Of a stretch of DNA of 64,000 bases, positions 35,439 to 43,594 are shown piece after piece. The stretch's first letter is position 1; every line of letters starts with the position of its first letter. Under the pieces are notes generated by a model. That model was not told where the DNA came from. It worked only from the letters and a program-made list of their open reading frames with translations, and ran no database searches. Source of the stretch: JAAZLS01 sp964585925 (GTDB lineage Bacteria > Bacillota > Dethiobacteria > DTU022); NCBI GenBank assembly GCA_964585925.1, contig CAZPFS010000001.1:1-64000 (forward strand). The letters are read 5' to 3'. Position numbers and translations under genes: made by a program.

Positions 35439-35906
35439 ATGAAAAACAGGCCCGAATACCAATTAAATAATAACCAACAGGTGCTGAAAGATATCACCGG
35501 GCTATTGGAAGATCTGTACCGGGTGGAGGAAGAAATTCTGCGGAACATCGTCAGCGCCGATCCCCGGGGAATGGCCGCGATCATAGCCTCCTCGGAGAAA
35601 ATAGTGGCGCGGGGGAATGAATTGGCAGCCCAGGTGGAACAGGAACAGTTTTTTGGGGATAAAGAAATTGAATTTCAACCGGGAAAAAAGTTCAATGATG
35701 GTGAAACGGCTCGGGAACCCATTATGGAAATATTGGAGACGGTCGGGCGCCGCCACCAGATTAATCGCTCCTTGCTTTTCGGATGTTTACAAATGGCCCG
35801 CGGGCTGCAGAAGATATGCCCCGCAGATCCACCGGTTTACAACAATTGCGGGAAAATCCAGCCGCCGGCAGGCGACGGGCCGGCCCGCCTGGATCAGGGG
35901 CGCTAG
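35439..35906 (+). CDS. flgN: flagellar export chaperone FlgN
   Basis: Chaperone for the hook-associated proteins FlgK and FlgL. 155 residues, mostly helical and charged, with the FlgN-like amphipathic start LKDITGLLEDLYRVEEEILRNI. The family diverges strongly in sequence; position between flgM and flgK is the main support. ATG behind GGAAGG. Confidence 0.75.
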   Translation: MKNRPEYQLNNNQQVLKDITGLLEDLYRVEEEILRNIVSADPRGMAAIIASSEKIVARGNELAAQVEQEQFFGDKEIEFQPGKKFNDGETAREPIMEILETVGRRHQINRSLLFGCLQMARGLQKICPADPPVYNNCGKIQPPAGDGPARLDQGR

Positions 35907-35930
35907 GCCACATGCATGGGGGGGAATATG

Positions 35931-37325
35931 ATGACCATCTTCGGTGCCCTGGAATCTGGTAGAAGCGCACTGAAGGCTCAGCTCAAGGGGATGGAGATAA
36001 GCGGCCAGAATGTGGCCAATGCCAACACTCCCGGCTACAGCCGACAGAGAATAGAACTGACGCCCGATGTGCCCGCGCCGGGGGGGGGAATTGCCTACAA
36101 TCCCGGTTACGGAGTGCAGATCACGGCCATTACCCGTATGCACAGCGAATTCTACTATACCCAAACCATGATGTCGCTTTCTTACAAATCTTACTGGGAA
36201 ACCAGGCTGGAAGCCTTTCAGGGGGCGGAGGTAGTTCTCATGGAACCCGGGGAATATGGCTTGGGCAAATATCTGGCTGATTTTTACGATTCCTGGCTGG
36301 AGCTGAGCGCTTCGCCGGAAAGCGCCGCCGTCAGGATGAGTTTGCGTGAACAGGCTATATCCTTTACCAATGCTGTACAGGATACATACCTCAGACTCAA
36401 TGATCTGAAACTGGATTACCAGCATGAGTTGGAAAAAAGGGTGGTGGAAATCAACCAGTTTGCATCGGAAATAGCGACACTGAATGATAAAATTATCTAT
36501 GTGGGAGCCTTGGGAGAAAATTCAAATGCCCTGCAGGATCAGCTGGATCTGGCGCTGGAACAGCTTTCGGAAATGATCGAGATCAGGACTGTTTACAAGC
36601 AGGATGGATCGGTGGAGCTGTTTGCCGGGGGGCGTTTGCTGGTTCAGGGACAGCACGCTTACCACCTGAATTTGGAAGCGGAACAGGGCGTTCTGATACT
36701 GGCAAGTTCCAGGGGGATTCCCCTGGAGTTGCATTCGGGAAGGATCAAGGGGTTGCTGGAGGCGGTAAATGAAATAGTTCCCGGACTACAAGGTGAACTG
36801 GATGCAATGGTGACCAAACTGGTGACAGGGACCAATGAATTGCACCTCCAGGCCTATGGTCTTGACGGAGAAAATGGACGCTGTTTTTTTAGGCCCCTGC
36901 CGGATAACGATCAGCTTCCCCCCTGTTTGATGTTTCAATTGTCTCCAGAGGTCTTTTCGGACATCGGCGCTATTGCTGCGGCTTCGAAATGGGGCGAATC
37001 GGGCCAGCCGGGCAATGGTGAAAATGCCTTACTGATTGCCCGGTTGAGGGACGATACAACCGGAGGCAGCGTTTCACTTGTAGACAGCTACCGGGGAATT
37101 ATTTCCGGGCTGGGGGTGAATGGTCGGGAGAGCGCTCGAATGGCGGAAGCCTTCAGCCAGGTTGAATCGCAATTTCGCGAACAGCATCTCTCGGTGACCG
37201 GGGTAAATCTGGACGAAGAAATGCTGAACATGATCCAATACCAGCATGCCTGGCAGGCGGCAGCCAATTTTATAAGCCAGGTTGACCGGATGTTGGAGAT
37301 CCTGTTTATGCAGCTTGCCCGCTAA
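35931..37325 (+). CDS. flgK: flagellar hook-associated protein 1
   Basis: First hook-filament junction protein, 464 residues. N-terminal FGALESGRSALKAQLKGMEISGQNVANANTPGYSRQ is the rod/hook-family motif, and the C-terminus contains NLDEEMLNMIQYQHAWQAAANFISQVDRMLEILF. ATG 35931 has GGGGGGG six bases upstream; ATGs at 35916 and 35928 are in frame but badly placed. The protein is shorter than enteric FlgK, which is common in Clostridia. Confidence 0.95.
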   Translation: MTIFGALESGRSALKAQLKGMEISGQNVANANTPGYSRQRIELTPDVPAPGGGIAYNPGYGVQITAITRMHSEFYYTQTMMSLSYKSYWETRLEAFQGAEVVLMEPGEYGLGKYLADFYDSWLELSASPESAAVRMSLREQAISFTNAVQDTYLRLNDLKLDYQHELEKRVVEINQFASEIATLNDKIIYVGALGENSNALQDQLDLALEQLSEMIEIRTVYKQDGSVELFAGGRLLVQGQHAYHLNLEAEQGVLILASSRGIPLELHSGRIKGLLEAVNEIVPGLQGELDAMVTKLVTGTNELHLQAYGLDGENGRCFFRPLPDNDQLPPCLMFQLSPEVFSDIGAIAAASKWGESGQPGNGENALLIARLRDDTTGGSVSLVDSYRGIISGLGVNGRESARMAEAFSQVESQFREQHLSVTGVNLDEEMLNMIQYQHAWQAAANFISQVDRMLEILFMQLAR

Positions 37326-37340
37326 AAAGGAGGGATAAAG

Positions 37341-38225
37341 ATGCGGATTACTCACCGCATGATTGCCAATAAGGTCAATGTAACCCTGCAACAAAACCTG
37401 CGAAGACTGCAGGAACGTTCGGAACAGTTGGCTAGCGGAAAATTATTTCAGCGGCCCTCCCAGGATCCGGTAGGCGCCAACCGGGTTATGAGGTTCCAGG
37501 ACTCCATGTACAGAAATGATCGCTACCGGCTTAACATCGGCGAGGCTCAGGGCTGGCTGGATGCTACTGAGATCGCGCTGATGGAAGGGTTAGATATTTT
37601 GGAACGGGTCGGTGAACTTTGTACATACGCGGCCAACGGGACGCTTGCCCAGGCGGAACTCAACGCCATTGATGAAGAGGTATACGGTCTTTACCAGCAC
37701 CTGGTCGGAGTGGGCAACAGAGAATATAATGGATTATATATTTTTGGAGGTCACCTGACCGTCGATCCTCCTTATCGGGAGGTGGACGGGGAATTGACAT
37801 ACTTGGGTGATCAGGGGCAGAGACTCCTGGAAATAGGCCCGCATCAGGAAATGGTCATGAACCTGAACGGAAAACGGACTTTTCAAGGAACAGAAGTAAT
37901 GGAGGCCGTAATTGCGGTTCATGAGGCGCTGATCAGCGGCAACCATGAAGTTTTATCCGGGGAGGCCCTGGGGAGAGTTAACGAAAATATCGATCATCTA
38001 TTGGAGTGCTTGTCCGAAATCGGAGCCCGCCAGAAACGTCTGGAAGCGGTTGACAATACCTTGTTTGGGGCCGATATTCAACTTAAAAACCGGCTTTCCG
38101 CGGTAGAGGATATAGATCTGGCCCTGGCCTATACCGAATACATGATGGAGGATTATGCCTACCGGGCTGCTCTGTCCACATCTGCCAAGGTTCTTCAGCC
38201 AAGCCTGGTCGATTATATCCTGTAA
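37341..38225 (+). CDS. flgL: flagellar hook-associated protein 3
   Basis: Second junction protein, 294 residues, flagellin-like at both ends: RITHRMIANKVNVTLQQNLRRLQERSEQLASGKLFQRPSQDP at the N-terminus (given here in part) and LALAYTEYMMEDYAYRAALSTSAKVLQPSLVDYIL at the C-terminus. AAGGAGGG precedes the ATG, 15 bp after flgK. Confidence 0.95.
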   Translation: MRITHRMIANKVNVTLQQNLRRLQERSEQLASGKLFQRPSQDPVGANRVMRFQDSMYRNDRYRLNIGEAQGWLDATEIALMEGLDILERVGELCTYAANGTLAQAELNAIDEEVYGLYQHLVGVGNREYNGLYIFGGHLTVDPPYREVDGELTYLGDQGQRLLEIGPHQEMVMNLNGKRTFQGTEVMEAVIAVHEALISGNHEVLSGEALGRVNENIDHLLECLSEIGARQKRLEAVDNTLFGADIQLKNRLSAVEDIDLALAYTEYMMEDYAYRAALSTSAKVLQPSLVDYIL

Positions 38226-38308
38226 AATATTTTATCCGGTACCGGGCGTAAGCCTTCCCTCGAATGATCATCAAATGTCTAAGGCAACTCATTTTAAGGA
38301 GGACAATT

Positions 38309-38764
38309 ATGAATTCTGCATTTCCTGACGGCCGGCTTTCCGGCCCGGAAAAACCGGCCATATATTTTCCGCGGGGATTGCCCGGGCTGGAGCAATACCG
38401 CTGGTATGAAATGGAACAGGTGCCGGAAAACCCCTTTTTCTTGATGATGCACTCCCGGGAAGAATCGGCGGTGGGAATGATCCTGCTGGATCCGTTCCCC
38501 TTATTTCCCGATTACCGTTGCCAATTAAACGCTTCGGACCGCGAGGATCTCGAGCTCAATCTAAATCAGCACCCGCTGATCTATACCACGATCAGTTTCT
38601 GGAAAGAATCCATGTTTACCAACCTGGCTTCACCGCTGGTTCTAAATACCGCCCGCCGCAGGGGAAAACAGATTTATCTTCAGGAATACAGCGGTCAATT
38701 GCGAGTTTGTGTGAAACCCCAAAAAGACTTTTCTTCTCAGGCAAAGAGGGCTCAGGAATGCTAG
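38309..38764 (+). CDS. fliW: flagellar assembly factor FliW (CsrA antagonist)
   Basis: Binds flagellin and CsrA in turn: free FliW sequesters CsrA so that flagellin is translated. 151 residues with the family pattern YFPRGLPGLEQYRWYEME, FFLMMHSREESAVGMILLDPFPLFPDY and NLASPLVLNTARRRGKQ. ATG 38309 has AAGGAGG upstream. Its end overlaps csrA by seven bases, so the pair is translationally coupled. Confidence 0.95.
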   Translation: MNSAFPDGRLSGPEKPAIYFPRGLPGLEQYRWYEMEQVPENPFFLMMHSREESAVGMILLDPFPLFPDYRCQLNASDREDLELNLNQHPLIYTTISFWKESMFTNLASPLVLNTARRRGKQIYLQEYSGQLRVCVKPQKDFSSQAKRAQEC

Positions 38765-39018
38765 TACTTGCACGTAAAAATGGTGAAAGTATTGTCATTG
38801 GAAAAAATATCATCATCAAGGTGATTTCCGTTGACAGTGGAACGGTCCGCCTGGGAGTGGAGGCTCCCCGTGATCTCCCGGTTTACCGTCAGGAAATTTA
38901 TCAGGCCATCTGTGAAGAAAATTTGAGGGCGGTAGGCTCTCAGGATGAACTGAACCGCCTCCAAAAAATGTGGCCGCAGGAGAACAATTACCTTCCGGAA
39001 AAACAACCGGGAAAATAA
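38758..39018 (+). CDS. csrA: carbon storage/translation regulator CsrA
   Basis: RNA-binding dimer that blocks ribosome sites containing GGA loops. 86 residues; MLVLARKNGESIVIGKNIIIKV and VRLGVEAPRDLPVYRQEIYQAI are canonical, with the conserved Arg in the VEAPRDLPVYR strand. The C-terminal tail of about 25 residues is longer than in E. coli. The likely target is the flagellin leader at 22740-22780. The long open frame from 38518 overlaps fliW and is rejected. Confidence 0.96.
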   Translation: MLVLARKNGESIVIGKNIIIKVISVDSGTVRLGVEAPRDLPVYRQEIYQAICEENLRAVGSQDELNRLQKMWPQENNYLPEKQPGK

Positions 39019-39106
39019 AAAGAATAACGTGATCGGGCTTAATATCAATCCGGGTTTACCGATATAACTAGTGAAATGCATTACACAGCCGGGTAATAGG
39101 CAGCAG

Positions 39107-39174
39107 GGGGAAGATGGAAATACCGGCTCCCAATTCCCAAGGGGAAGATGGAAATACCGGCCTCCAATCCCCAA
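39107..39174 (+). repeat. tandem 34-bp direct repeat upstream of flaG
   Basis: 39107-39140 and 39141-39174 are adjacent 34-bp copies that begin GGGGAAGATGGAAATACCGG and differ only at a few bases near the end. They lie in the csrA-flaG spacer, directly before the AGGAGGGAG ribosome site of flaG. Confidence 0.8.
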
Positions 39175-39190
39175 AAAAGGAGGGAGAACC

Positions 39191-39574
39191 TTGAAAGTGG
39201 ATGGTGTTGAACCCGCAATTCTTCAACGAGTGCAAGAGCAGGCCCTACCTAAACGGGTGGAGCATTCGGTGGGAAGCACACATGATCGAACTGTAAAACG
39301 GCGCCGGCAGACGCTGGGGCAGCAGAACCGGCCTGCAGGCGATTCCATGACTTCGGAACGGTTGTCGGAGGAGGTAGAACGTCTTAACGATACCGCAGAT
39401 ATTTATAATGTTGGCGTGCGGTTCAGGGTTCATAAGGAGACGGAGCGGATTATGGTTCAGGTATATGACCGCCGGAGCGATGAAGTGATCCGTGAGATCC
39501 CGCCTGAACAGGTGTTGAATCTGGTGGCCCAGATCCAGCAGATGATCGGACTGCTGCTGGACGAACAGCGGTAG
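39191..39574 (+). CDS. flaG: FlaG family protein
   Basis: Small protein that affects filament length, found before fliD in many Gram-positives. 127 residues; the C-terminal ~70 match FlaG: IYNVGVRFRVHKETERIMVQVYD, then EVIREIPPEQVLNLVAQIQQM. TTG 39191 has AGGAGGGAG five bases upstream; the open frame from 39071 passes through a tandem repeat and is not coding-like. Confidence 0.85.
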   Translation: MKVDGVEPAILQRVQEQALPKRVEHSVGSTHDRTVKRRRQTLGQQNRPAGDSMTSERLSEEVERLNDTADIYNVGVRFRVHKETERIMVQVYDRRSDEVIREIPPEQVLNLVAQIQQMIGLLLDEQR

Positions 39575-39594
39575 TAGCCAAAGGAGCGAGTCAT

Positions 39595-40971
39595 ATGAGT
39601 GGCATGTACATCAGCGGTTTGGCCTCGGGGATCGATACCGACGCCCTGGTGACCAAGTTGATACAGTTGGAGAGCCAGGGAGCGGCCCGCCTGGACAGCC
39701 AGAAACAGGATCTCAAATTAAAAGCCGATGCATGGAAAGATGTTCGCACCCGACTGGTAAATCTGTTGCACAGTGCAACCGACCTGACCGGAGGGGCGCT
39801 CTACAATCAAAAAACAGCCCTCTCCGGCGATTCAAAGCTGGTAAATGTTACAGCCACCTCGGCTGCTGTTACCGGTAACTATCAACTGGAGATTCTGACC
39901 CTGGCCAAGGCCCACTGTGTGGCCGGTGCCCGCGCTGCTGACATTACCGGGGATGAGGAGTCGGGGGTGGAGGGGGCTCTTGGGCTGGCCGGGAATCTGA
40001 TCGTCAATGACATTTCTTTTGAAATTACAGAAAATGATTCCTTGCGGGATATATCCCGAAAGATCAACGAATCAGGCGGGGCAGAAGTCAAGGCGGCGGT
40101 GATTGACGGCCGGTTGGTCCTTACCCGTACCCGGACCGGGAGTAGCGAAATCAAATTCGGGGAGAGTGACCTGAGCGAGGAATTGGGGTTCTTGAAACCG
40201 GAGGCAACCATACAGGCGGCTTCGGATGCCAGGTTTAAGGTAAATGGTTTGGAGATCACCCGTTCCGGCAACCTGATCGACGATGTACTGCCCGGGCTCA
40301 CTTTTAACCTGCTTCGGGAAACCGATTCTCCGGTAACAATTACCGTGCAGGATGATTACAGCCAGATTACGGCCAAGGTCCAGAATTTTGTCGATCAGTA
40401 TAATTCTACCTATCAGTTTATTAAATCTAAGATAGGTCTTGATCTGGCAACCGGAATAAAGGGCCCGCTGTACGGCGAAAGCAGTCTTAACCAGGTGCTG
40501 TCCACTGTCAGAAGGGCCGTTACCGGAATGGTGGAGGGGGCGGGAACCTTCAACAATCTGTCCGCAATCGGTATAACCACCGTGCGCTGGGATTCAGAGG
40601 AACCGGAAGGGACTCTCCTTTTGGATAAGGACAAACTGCTTAATGTTCTGAAATTAAATACCCAGGCGGTGGCCGGACTTTTATCTGCGGAACAGGGTGC
40701 CACCGGAAAACTGGAAAGCTACCTGGGCAATTTAACCCGTTACGGGGAAGGCCTGATTGACTTGCGAGGCAAGGGGATACAGGACCGGATAAAAGAACTG
40801 GATCGGCAAACGGAAAACCTGAAACGCCTCCTGGAAAAAAAGGAGCAGACGCTTCGCAACCAATTTCTGGCGGCAGAAAAGGTTATAGGCCAGATGAACG
40901 CGCAAAGCCAGTGGCTGGAACAACAACTAGGATCCATGCGCGATTGGCAGGCCGCGAACTATCGCCGCTGA
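39595..40971 (+). CDS. fliD: flagellar filament capping protein FliD
   Basis: Cap that folds flagellin at the filament tip. 458 residues; N-terminal SGLASGIDTDALVTKLIQLES and C-terminal region ENLKRLLEKKEQTLRNQFLAAEKVIGQMNAQSQWLEQQL are typical. ATG with AAGGAGCG upstream, 20 bp after flaG. Followed by fliS, its usual partner. Confidence 0.95.
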   Translation: MSGMYISGLASGIDTDALVTKLIQLESQGAARLDSQKQDLKLKADAWKDVRTRLVNLLHSATDLTGGALYNQKTALSGDSKLVNVTATSAAVTGNYQLEILTLAKAHCVAGARAADITGDEESGVEGALGLAGNLIVNDISFEITENDSLRDISRKINESGGAEVKAAVIDGRLVLTRTRTGSSEIKFGESDLSEELGFLKPEATIQAASDARFKVNGLEITRSGNLIDDVLPGLTFNLLRETDSPVTITVQDDYSQITAKVQNFVDQYNSTYQFIKSKIGLDLATGIKGPLYGESSLNQVLSTVRRAVTGMVEGAGTFNNLSAIGITTVRWDSEEPEGTLLLDKDKLLNVLKLNTQAVAGLLSAEQGATGKLESYLGNLTRYGEGLIDLRGKGIQDRIKELDRQTENLKRLLEKKEQTLRNQFLAAEKVIGQMNAQSQWLEQQLGSMRDWQAANYRR

Positions 40972-41059
40972 TAACCCGGGCCGGAAGGAACAGCGGGGAA
41001 AATATCTCCCTATCTGATGCCCAATGTGGGGCAATTATTATCGTGGAAGGTGGAACCAA

Positions 41060-41503
41060 ATGTTGCTTGGAACAGGGCCCTCTAACCCATATCTTCAGTA
41101 CCGCCAGAACCAGATAGCCACGGCCAGCCCCCACCAGCTGTTGCTGATGCTGTTTGACGGGGCGCTGAGGTTTGTACGCCAGGCCGGGGAGGCCCTGGAC
41201 CGGCGGGATTACTGTGCCGCCAACAACTACCTCGGCCGGGCTCAGCAGATTCTGGCCGAACTGATGGGCGCTCTGGATTTCAAACAAGGAAAACTGCCCG
41301 AAAACCTTTTTAAAATATATGAGTATATGCAACACCGGTTGGTTGAGGCCAATATCCAAAAGGACCGGGAACCCCTGGAGGAAGTAAAAGAAATGTTGGT
41401 TGAACTTCGGGAAAGTTGGGCCAGAGCCGCCAGGGGGACACAGGGGGATGATTCTTTCATACCGGAAATAACTCCGCCAGCCCGGGCCTCCCCTGGAATT
41501 TAA
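41060..41503 (+). CDS. fliS: flagellin export chaperone FliS
   Basis: Cytosolic chaperone that keeps flagellin unfolded for export. 147 residues with NPYLQYRQNQIATASPHQLLLMLFDGALRFV, the family hallmark, and a C-terminal amphipathic region. ATG 41060 follows GAAGGTGG; the earlier ATG 41024 lacks a site. Confidence 0.95.
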   Translation: MLLGTGPSNPYLQYRQNQIATASPHQLLLMLFDGALRFVRQAGEALDRRDYCAANNYLGRAQQILAELMGALDFKQGKLPENLFKIYEYMQHRLVEANIQKDREPLEEVKEMLVELRESWARAARGTQGDDSFIPEITPPARASPGI

Positions 41504-41561
41504 AAGACACCGGGAAGGCACGCATAAAAGGAGCCCTTTACGGGCGGGTGAAGGCAATATT

Positions 41562-41894
41562 ATGGAAGAACTGGATGAACTGGGCCGTTTGCTAAAAAAA
41601 GAACGTCGCTTCCTGGATGCGGACACGGTGGATATGGAGGCAGTGTCCCAAAACCTTTCCCGGATCGAGAAATTGTTCCGGCGCTTTTCTTTGAACCCTG
41701 GAAATCCGGAACTTGTTAAGGCAGGGGAGGGGAAATCGGGGGAGGAACCGGCTGAAAGGCTGAGAGAAATTTTCAGGCTCCGCCGGGAAAATATGGACAT
41801 ATTGCAGTCAAGGGCAAAAGATATGGGAAAGCAGATTAAAGCGTTCAGAAAAAGTGGGAAGGCATTGCTGACCTACACCAAATACAGACCCTAA
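41562..41894 (+). CDS. small charged helical protein, possible FliT-like chaperone
   Basis: 110 residues, almost all charged and helical (MEELDELGRLLKKERRFL, then RLREIFRLRRENMDILQSRAKDMG). I do not recognise it by motif. The place right after fliS is where many Firmicutes carry a FliT-type chaperone for FliD, and size and composition agree. The call rests on position only. Confidence 0.5.
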   Translation: MEELDELGRLLKKERRFLDADTVDMEAVSQNLSRIEKLFRRFSLNPGNPELVKAGEGKSGEEPAERLREIFRLRRENMDILQSRAKDMGKQIKAFRKSGKALLTYTKYRP

Positions 41895-42050
41895 ATCAAT
41901 CCAGCCCCATAAAAGAGGGAACGCTTTCCTGAACAGAATCCGGACGGCGAAAAATACACCCATGTAACCGCATAAAAGGACAATCCCCGTCACCAGTATG
42001 GCCGGCCTTGGCCGCCGCCGTTTGTTTTATCCATTGTTTCCAATTGATGG

Positions 42051-42079
42051 TTGACATTAACCGGTTATTTTGATATAAA
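42051..42079 (+). promoter_or_regulatory. sigma-A promoter P1 of flgB operon
   Basis: TTGACA (42051-42056), exactly 17 bp, TATAAA (42074-42079): nearly perfect sigma-A. It is the first of two tandem promoters in the 421-bp gap between the FliT-like gene and flgB. Confidence 0.85.
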
Positions 42080-42118
42080 CTAATTCGTCAGGTTTCAGGA
42101 AATTTTTACATTTGATGG

Positions 42119-42147
42119 TTGACAGTTTCCAGTTCATTTGATATATA
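42119..42147 (+). promoter_or_regulatory. sigma-A promoter P2 of flgB operon
   Basis: TTGACA (42119-42124), 17 bp, TATATA (42142-42147). Its flanks (TTGATGGTTGACA and TTTGATATA) are nearly the same as those of P1, 68 bp upstream, so it looks like a duplication. Transcription from it would begin about 15 nt before the riboswitch. Confidence 0.8.
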
Positions 42148-42169
42148 TTAAATATAAAAAGTTGTCAGA

Positions 42170-42254
42170 TTAGGCTGAAATAAGGGCAAACCTGCCGGAA
42201 GGCAGGGGCGCAAAGCTATGGGTCCCGAAAAGGATCGCCAGGCTGCCAGTCTAA
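42170..42254 (+). promoter_or_regulatory. cyclic-di-GMP-I (GEMM-I) riboswitch
   Basis: The aptamer is recognised from its core: AGGGCAAACC, the hairpin CCTGCC-GGAA-GGCAGG with a GNRA-type loop, GGCGCAAAGC, and the P3 arm GGTCC-CGAAAA-GGATC followed by GCCAGGCTGCC. P1 is TTAGGCTG (42170-42177) with CAGTCTAA (42247-42254), one wobble. The ligand-contact position in AGGG appears to be G (42185), as in c-di-GMP rather than cGAMP switches. GGCTGCC (42241-42247) can pair with GGCAGCC (42271-42277) of the following terminator, so ligand binding should favour termination: an OFF switch for the flagellar operon. Confidence 0.93.
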
Positions 42255-42265
42255 ATTTTATTTTC

Positions 42266-42296
42266 AAACAGGCAGCCAGGTTGCCTGTTTAATTAT
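42266..42296 (+). terminator. riboswitch expression-platform terminator
   Basis: AAACAGGCA (42266-42274) and TGCCTGTTT (42282-42290) form a 9-bp stem, then AATTATTTAT. The T run is imperfect. The 5' arm overlaps the sequence that can pair with the aptamer 3' strand, the usual antiterminator arrangement. Confidence 0.75.
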
Positions 42297-42315
42297 TTAT
42301 AGGGAGAAGATGCTT

Positions 42316-42717
42316 ATGTTTTTGCTTCAGGGGAGCGTCATGGGGGAACTGGTAAAGGGATTATCCGCGTCTTCATTGCGTCAGAGGGTGATTGCCCATA
42401 ATCTGGCCAATTTTAACACGCCCGGATTCAAACGATCCAGTGTAAGTTTTGAAGAGCAATTTTGCCGCGCCCGAGAACAATCAAAAACAGGGCTCAGGTC
42501 TACCCACCCGGATCATTTCCCAGAAACCTGTCGGGAGGTAGTTCCAGAGGTCAAACAGGATCGTTATACCACCCGCCGTCTTGATGGGAACAATGTGGAT
42601 CTGGAAACCGAAATGATTGATCTGGTCACCAACCAGTTGCGGTACAACGCATATGTGCAACAGATAAATACCCGTTTCAACCAGTGGCGATATGTGATCA
42701 ATGAAGGGAGGCGGTAA
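42316..42717 (+). CDS. flgB: flagellar basal-body rod protein FlgB
   Basis: Proximal rod subunit, 133 residues, with SSLRQRVIAHNLANFNTPGFKRSSVSFEEQ and the C-terminal MIDLVTNQLRYNAYVQQINTRF. ATG 42316 lies nine bases after AGGGAG; ATG 42310 is in frame but too close. It is the first gene behind the c-di-GMP riboswitch. Confidence 0.94.
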   Translation: MFLLQGSVMGELVKGLSASSLRQRVIAHNLANFNTPGFKRSSVSFEEQFCRAREQSKTGLRSTHPDHFPETCREVVPEVKQDRYTTRRLDGNNVDLETEMIDLVTNQLRYNAYVQQINTRFNQWRYVINEGRR

Positions 42718-42719
42718 AT

Positions 42720-43151
42720 GTGAGCCTGTTTTCTACCTTCCATATTTCCGGCTCCGGCCTCACCGCTGAAAAACTGAGACTCGATGTAATCGCCGGAAAT
42801 CTGGCAAATCAGCATACCACCTGCACCGCGGAGGGGGGGCCCTATCAGCGGAGAACAGTGGTGTTTGCCGAAGAACTGTCCGCTGAAAGAACCGGGTCCG
42901 AGGGCCGACAAAGTTTTCCGGGGATAGGGGTCAGGGTACAGCAAATTTACGCTGATCCCAACCCGCCCCAGTTGGTATTTGAACCCGGTCATCCCGATGC
43001 AGATGAAGAGGGATATGTGCAATACCCGAATGTTGAACTGTCCAAAGAAATTACGGACATGATTACCGCAGTGCGATCTTATGAAGCCAATGTGACGGTT
43101 ATTAACACCGCCAAGAGCCTTTATCTGAAAGCCTTGGAAATTGGCCGATAA
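42720..43151 (+). CDS. flgC: flagellar basal-body rod protein FlgC
   Basis: Rod subunit, 143 residues: LFSTFHISGSGLTAEKLRLDVIAGNLANQHTT at the N-terminus and PNVELSKEITDMITAVRSYEANVTVINTAKSLYLKALEIG at the C-terminus. GTG start with GGAGGCGG upstream, two bases after the flgB stop. Confidence 0.95.
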   Translation: MSLFSTFHISGSGLTAEKLRLDVIAGNLANQHTTCTAEGGPYQRRTVVFAEELSAERTGSEGRQSFPGIGVRVQQIYADPNPPQLVFEPGHPDADEEGYVQYPNVELSKEITDMITAVRSYEANVTVINTAKSLYLKALEIGR

Positions 43152-43165
43152 TGGGGGGCATGGAG

Positions 43166-43465
43166 ATGACCGGCCAAATCAGTCCTCTTTCCGTACAGAG
43201 AACGGGTCTGAGTCTGGATGGGCCTGTAAAAAAAACAACAGCGGAAAACACGTTTGCTGATCTTTTGGAGGGCGCCCTAAGGCAGACCGATCAGCTTCAA
43301 AAAGAAGCCGATGAAGCTGCCTTGAACCTGCTTTCGGGCGATCTGGAAAGTCTTCATGGATTGATGATTGCCACCGAACAGGCCCAACTGTCACTTCAGT
43401 TGACGGTACAGGTGGTAAACAAGGTAATTCAGGCTTATCAGGAGATTTATCGGATGCAGGTTTAG
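43166..43465 (+). CDS. fliE: flagellar hook-basal body complex protein FliE
   Basis: Links the MS ring to the rod. 99 residues; FADLLEGALRQTDQLQKEADEAALNLLSGD and LQLTVQVVNKVIQAYQEIYRMQV are typical. ATG 43166 is well placed behind GGGGGG; ATGs 43151 and 43160 are in frame. The 129 bp to fliF carry no gene or clear signal. Confidence 0.92.
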   Translation: MTGQISPLSVQRTGLSLDGPVKKTTAENTFADLLEGALRQTDQLQKEADEAALNLLSGDLESLHGLMIATEQAQLSLQLTVQVVNKVIQAYQEIYRMQV

Positions 43466-43594
43466 AAAAAATTACCCTCATCCCGACCCCCTATCTAATC
43501 TAATCGGGTCCAGGTAGAAGGTCAAATGGGGGATTGCCGGAGCGGAGACAATAATTGATGGCGTGATCCCAAATTCAAGCAAAGGAGTACCGGC

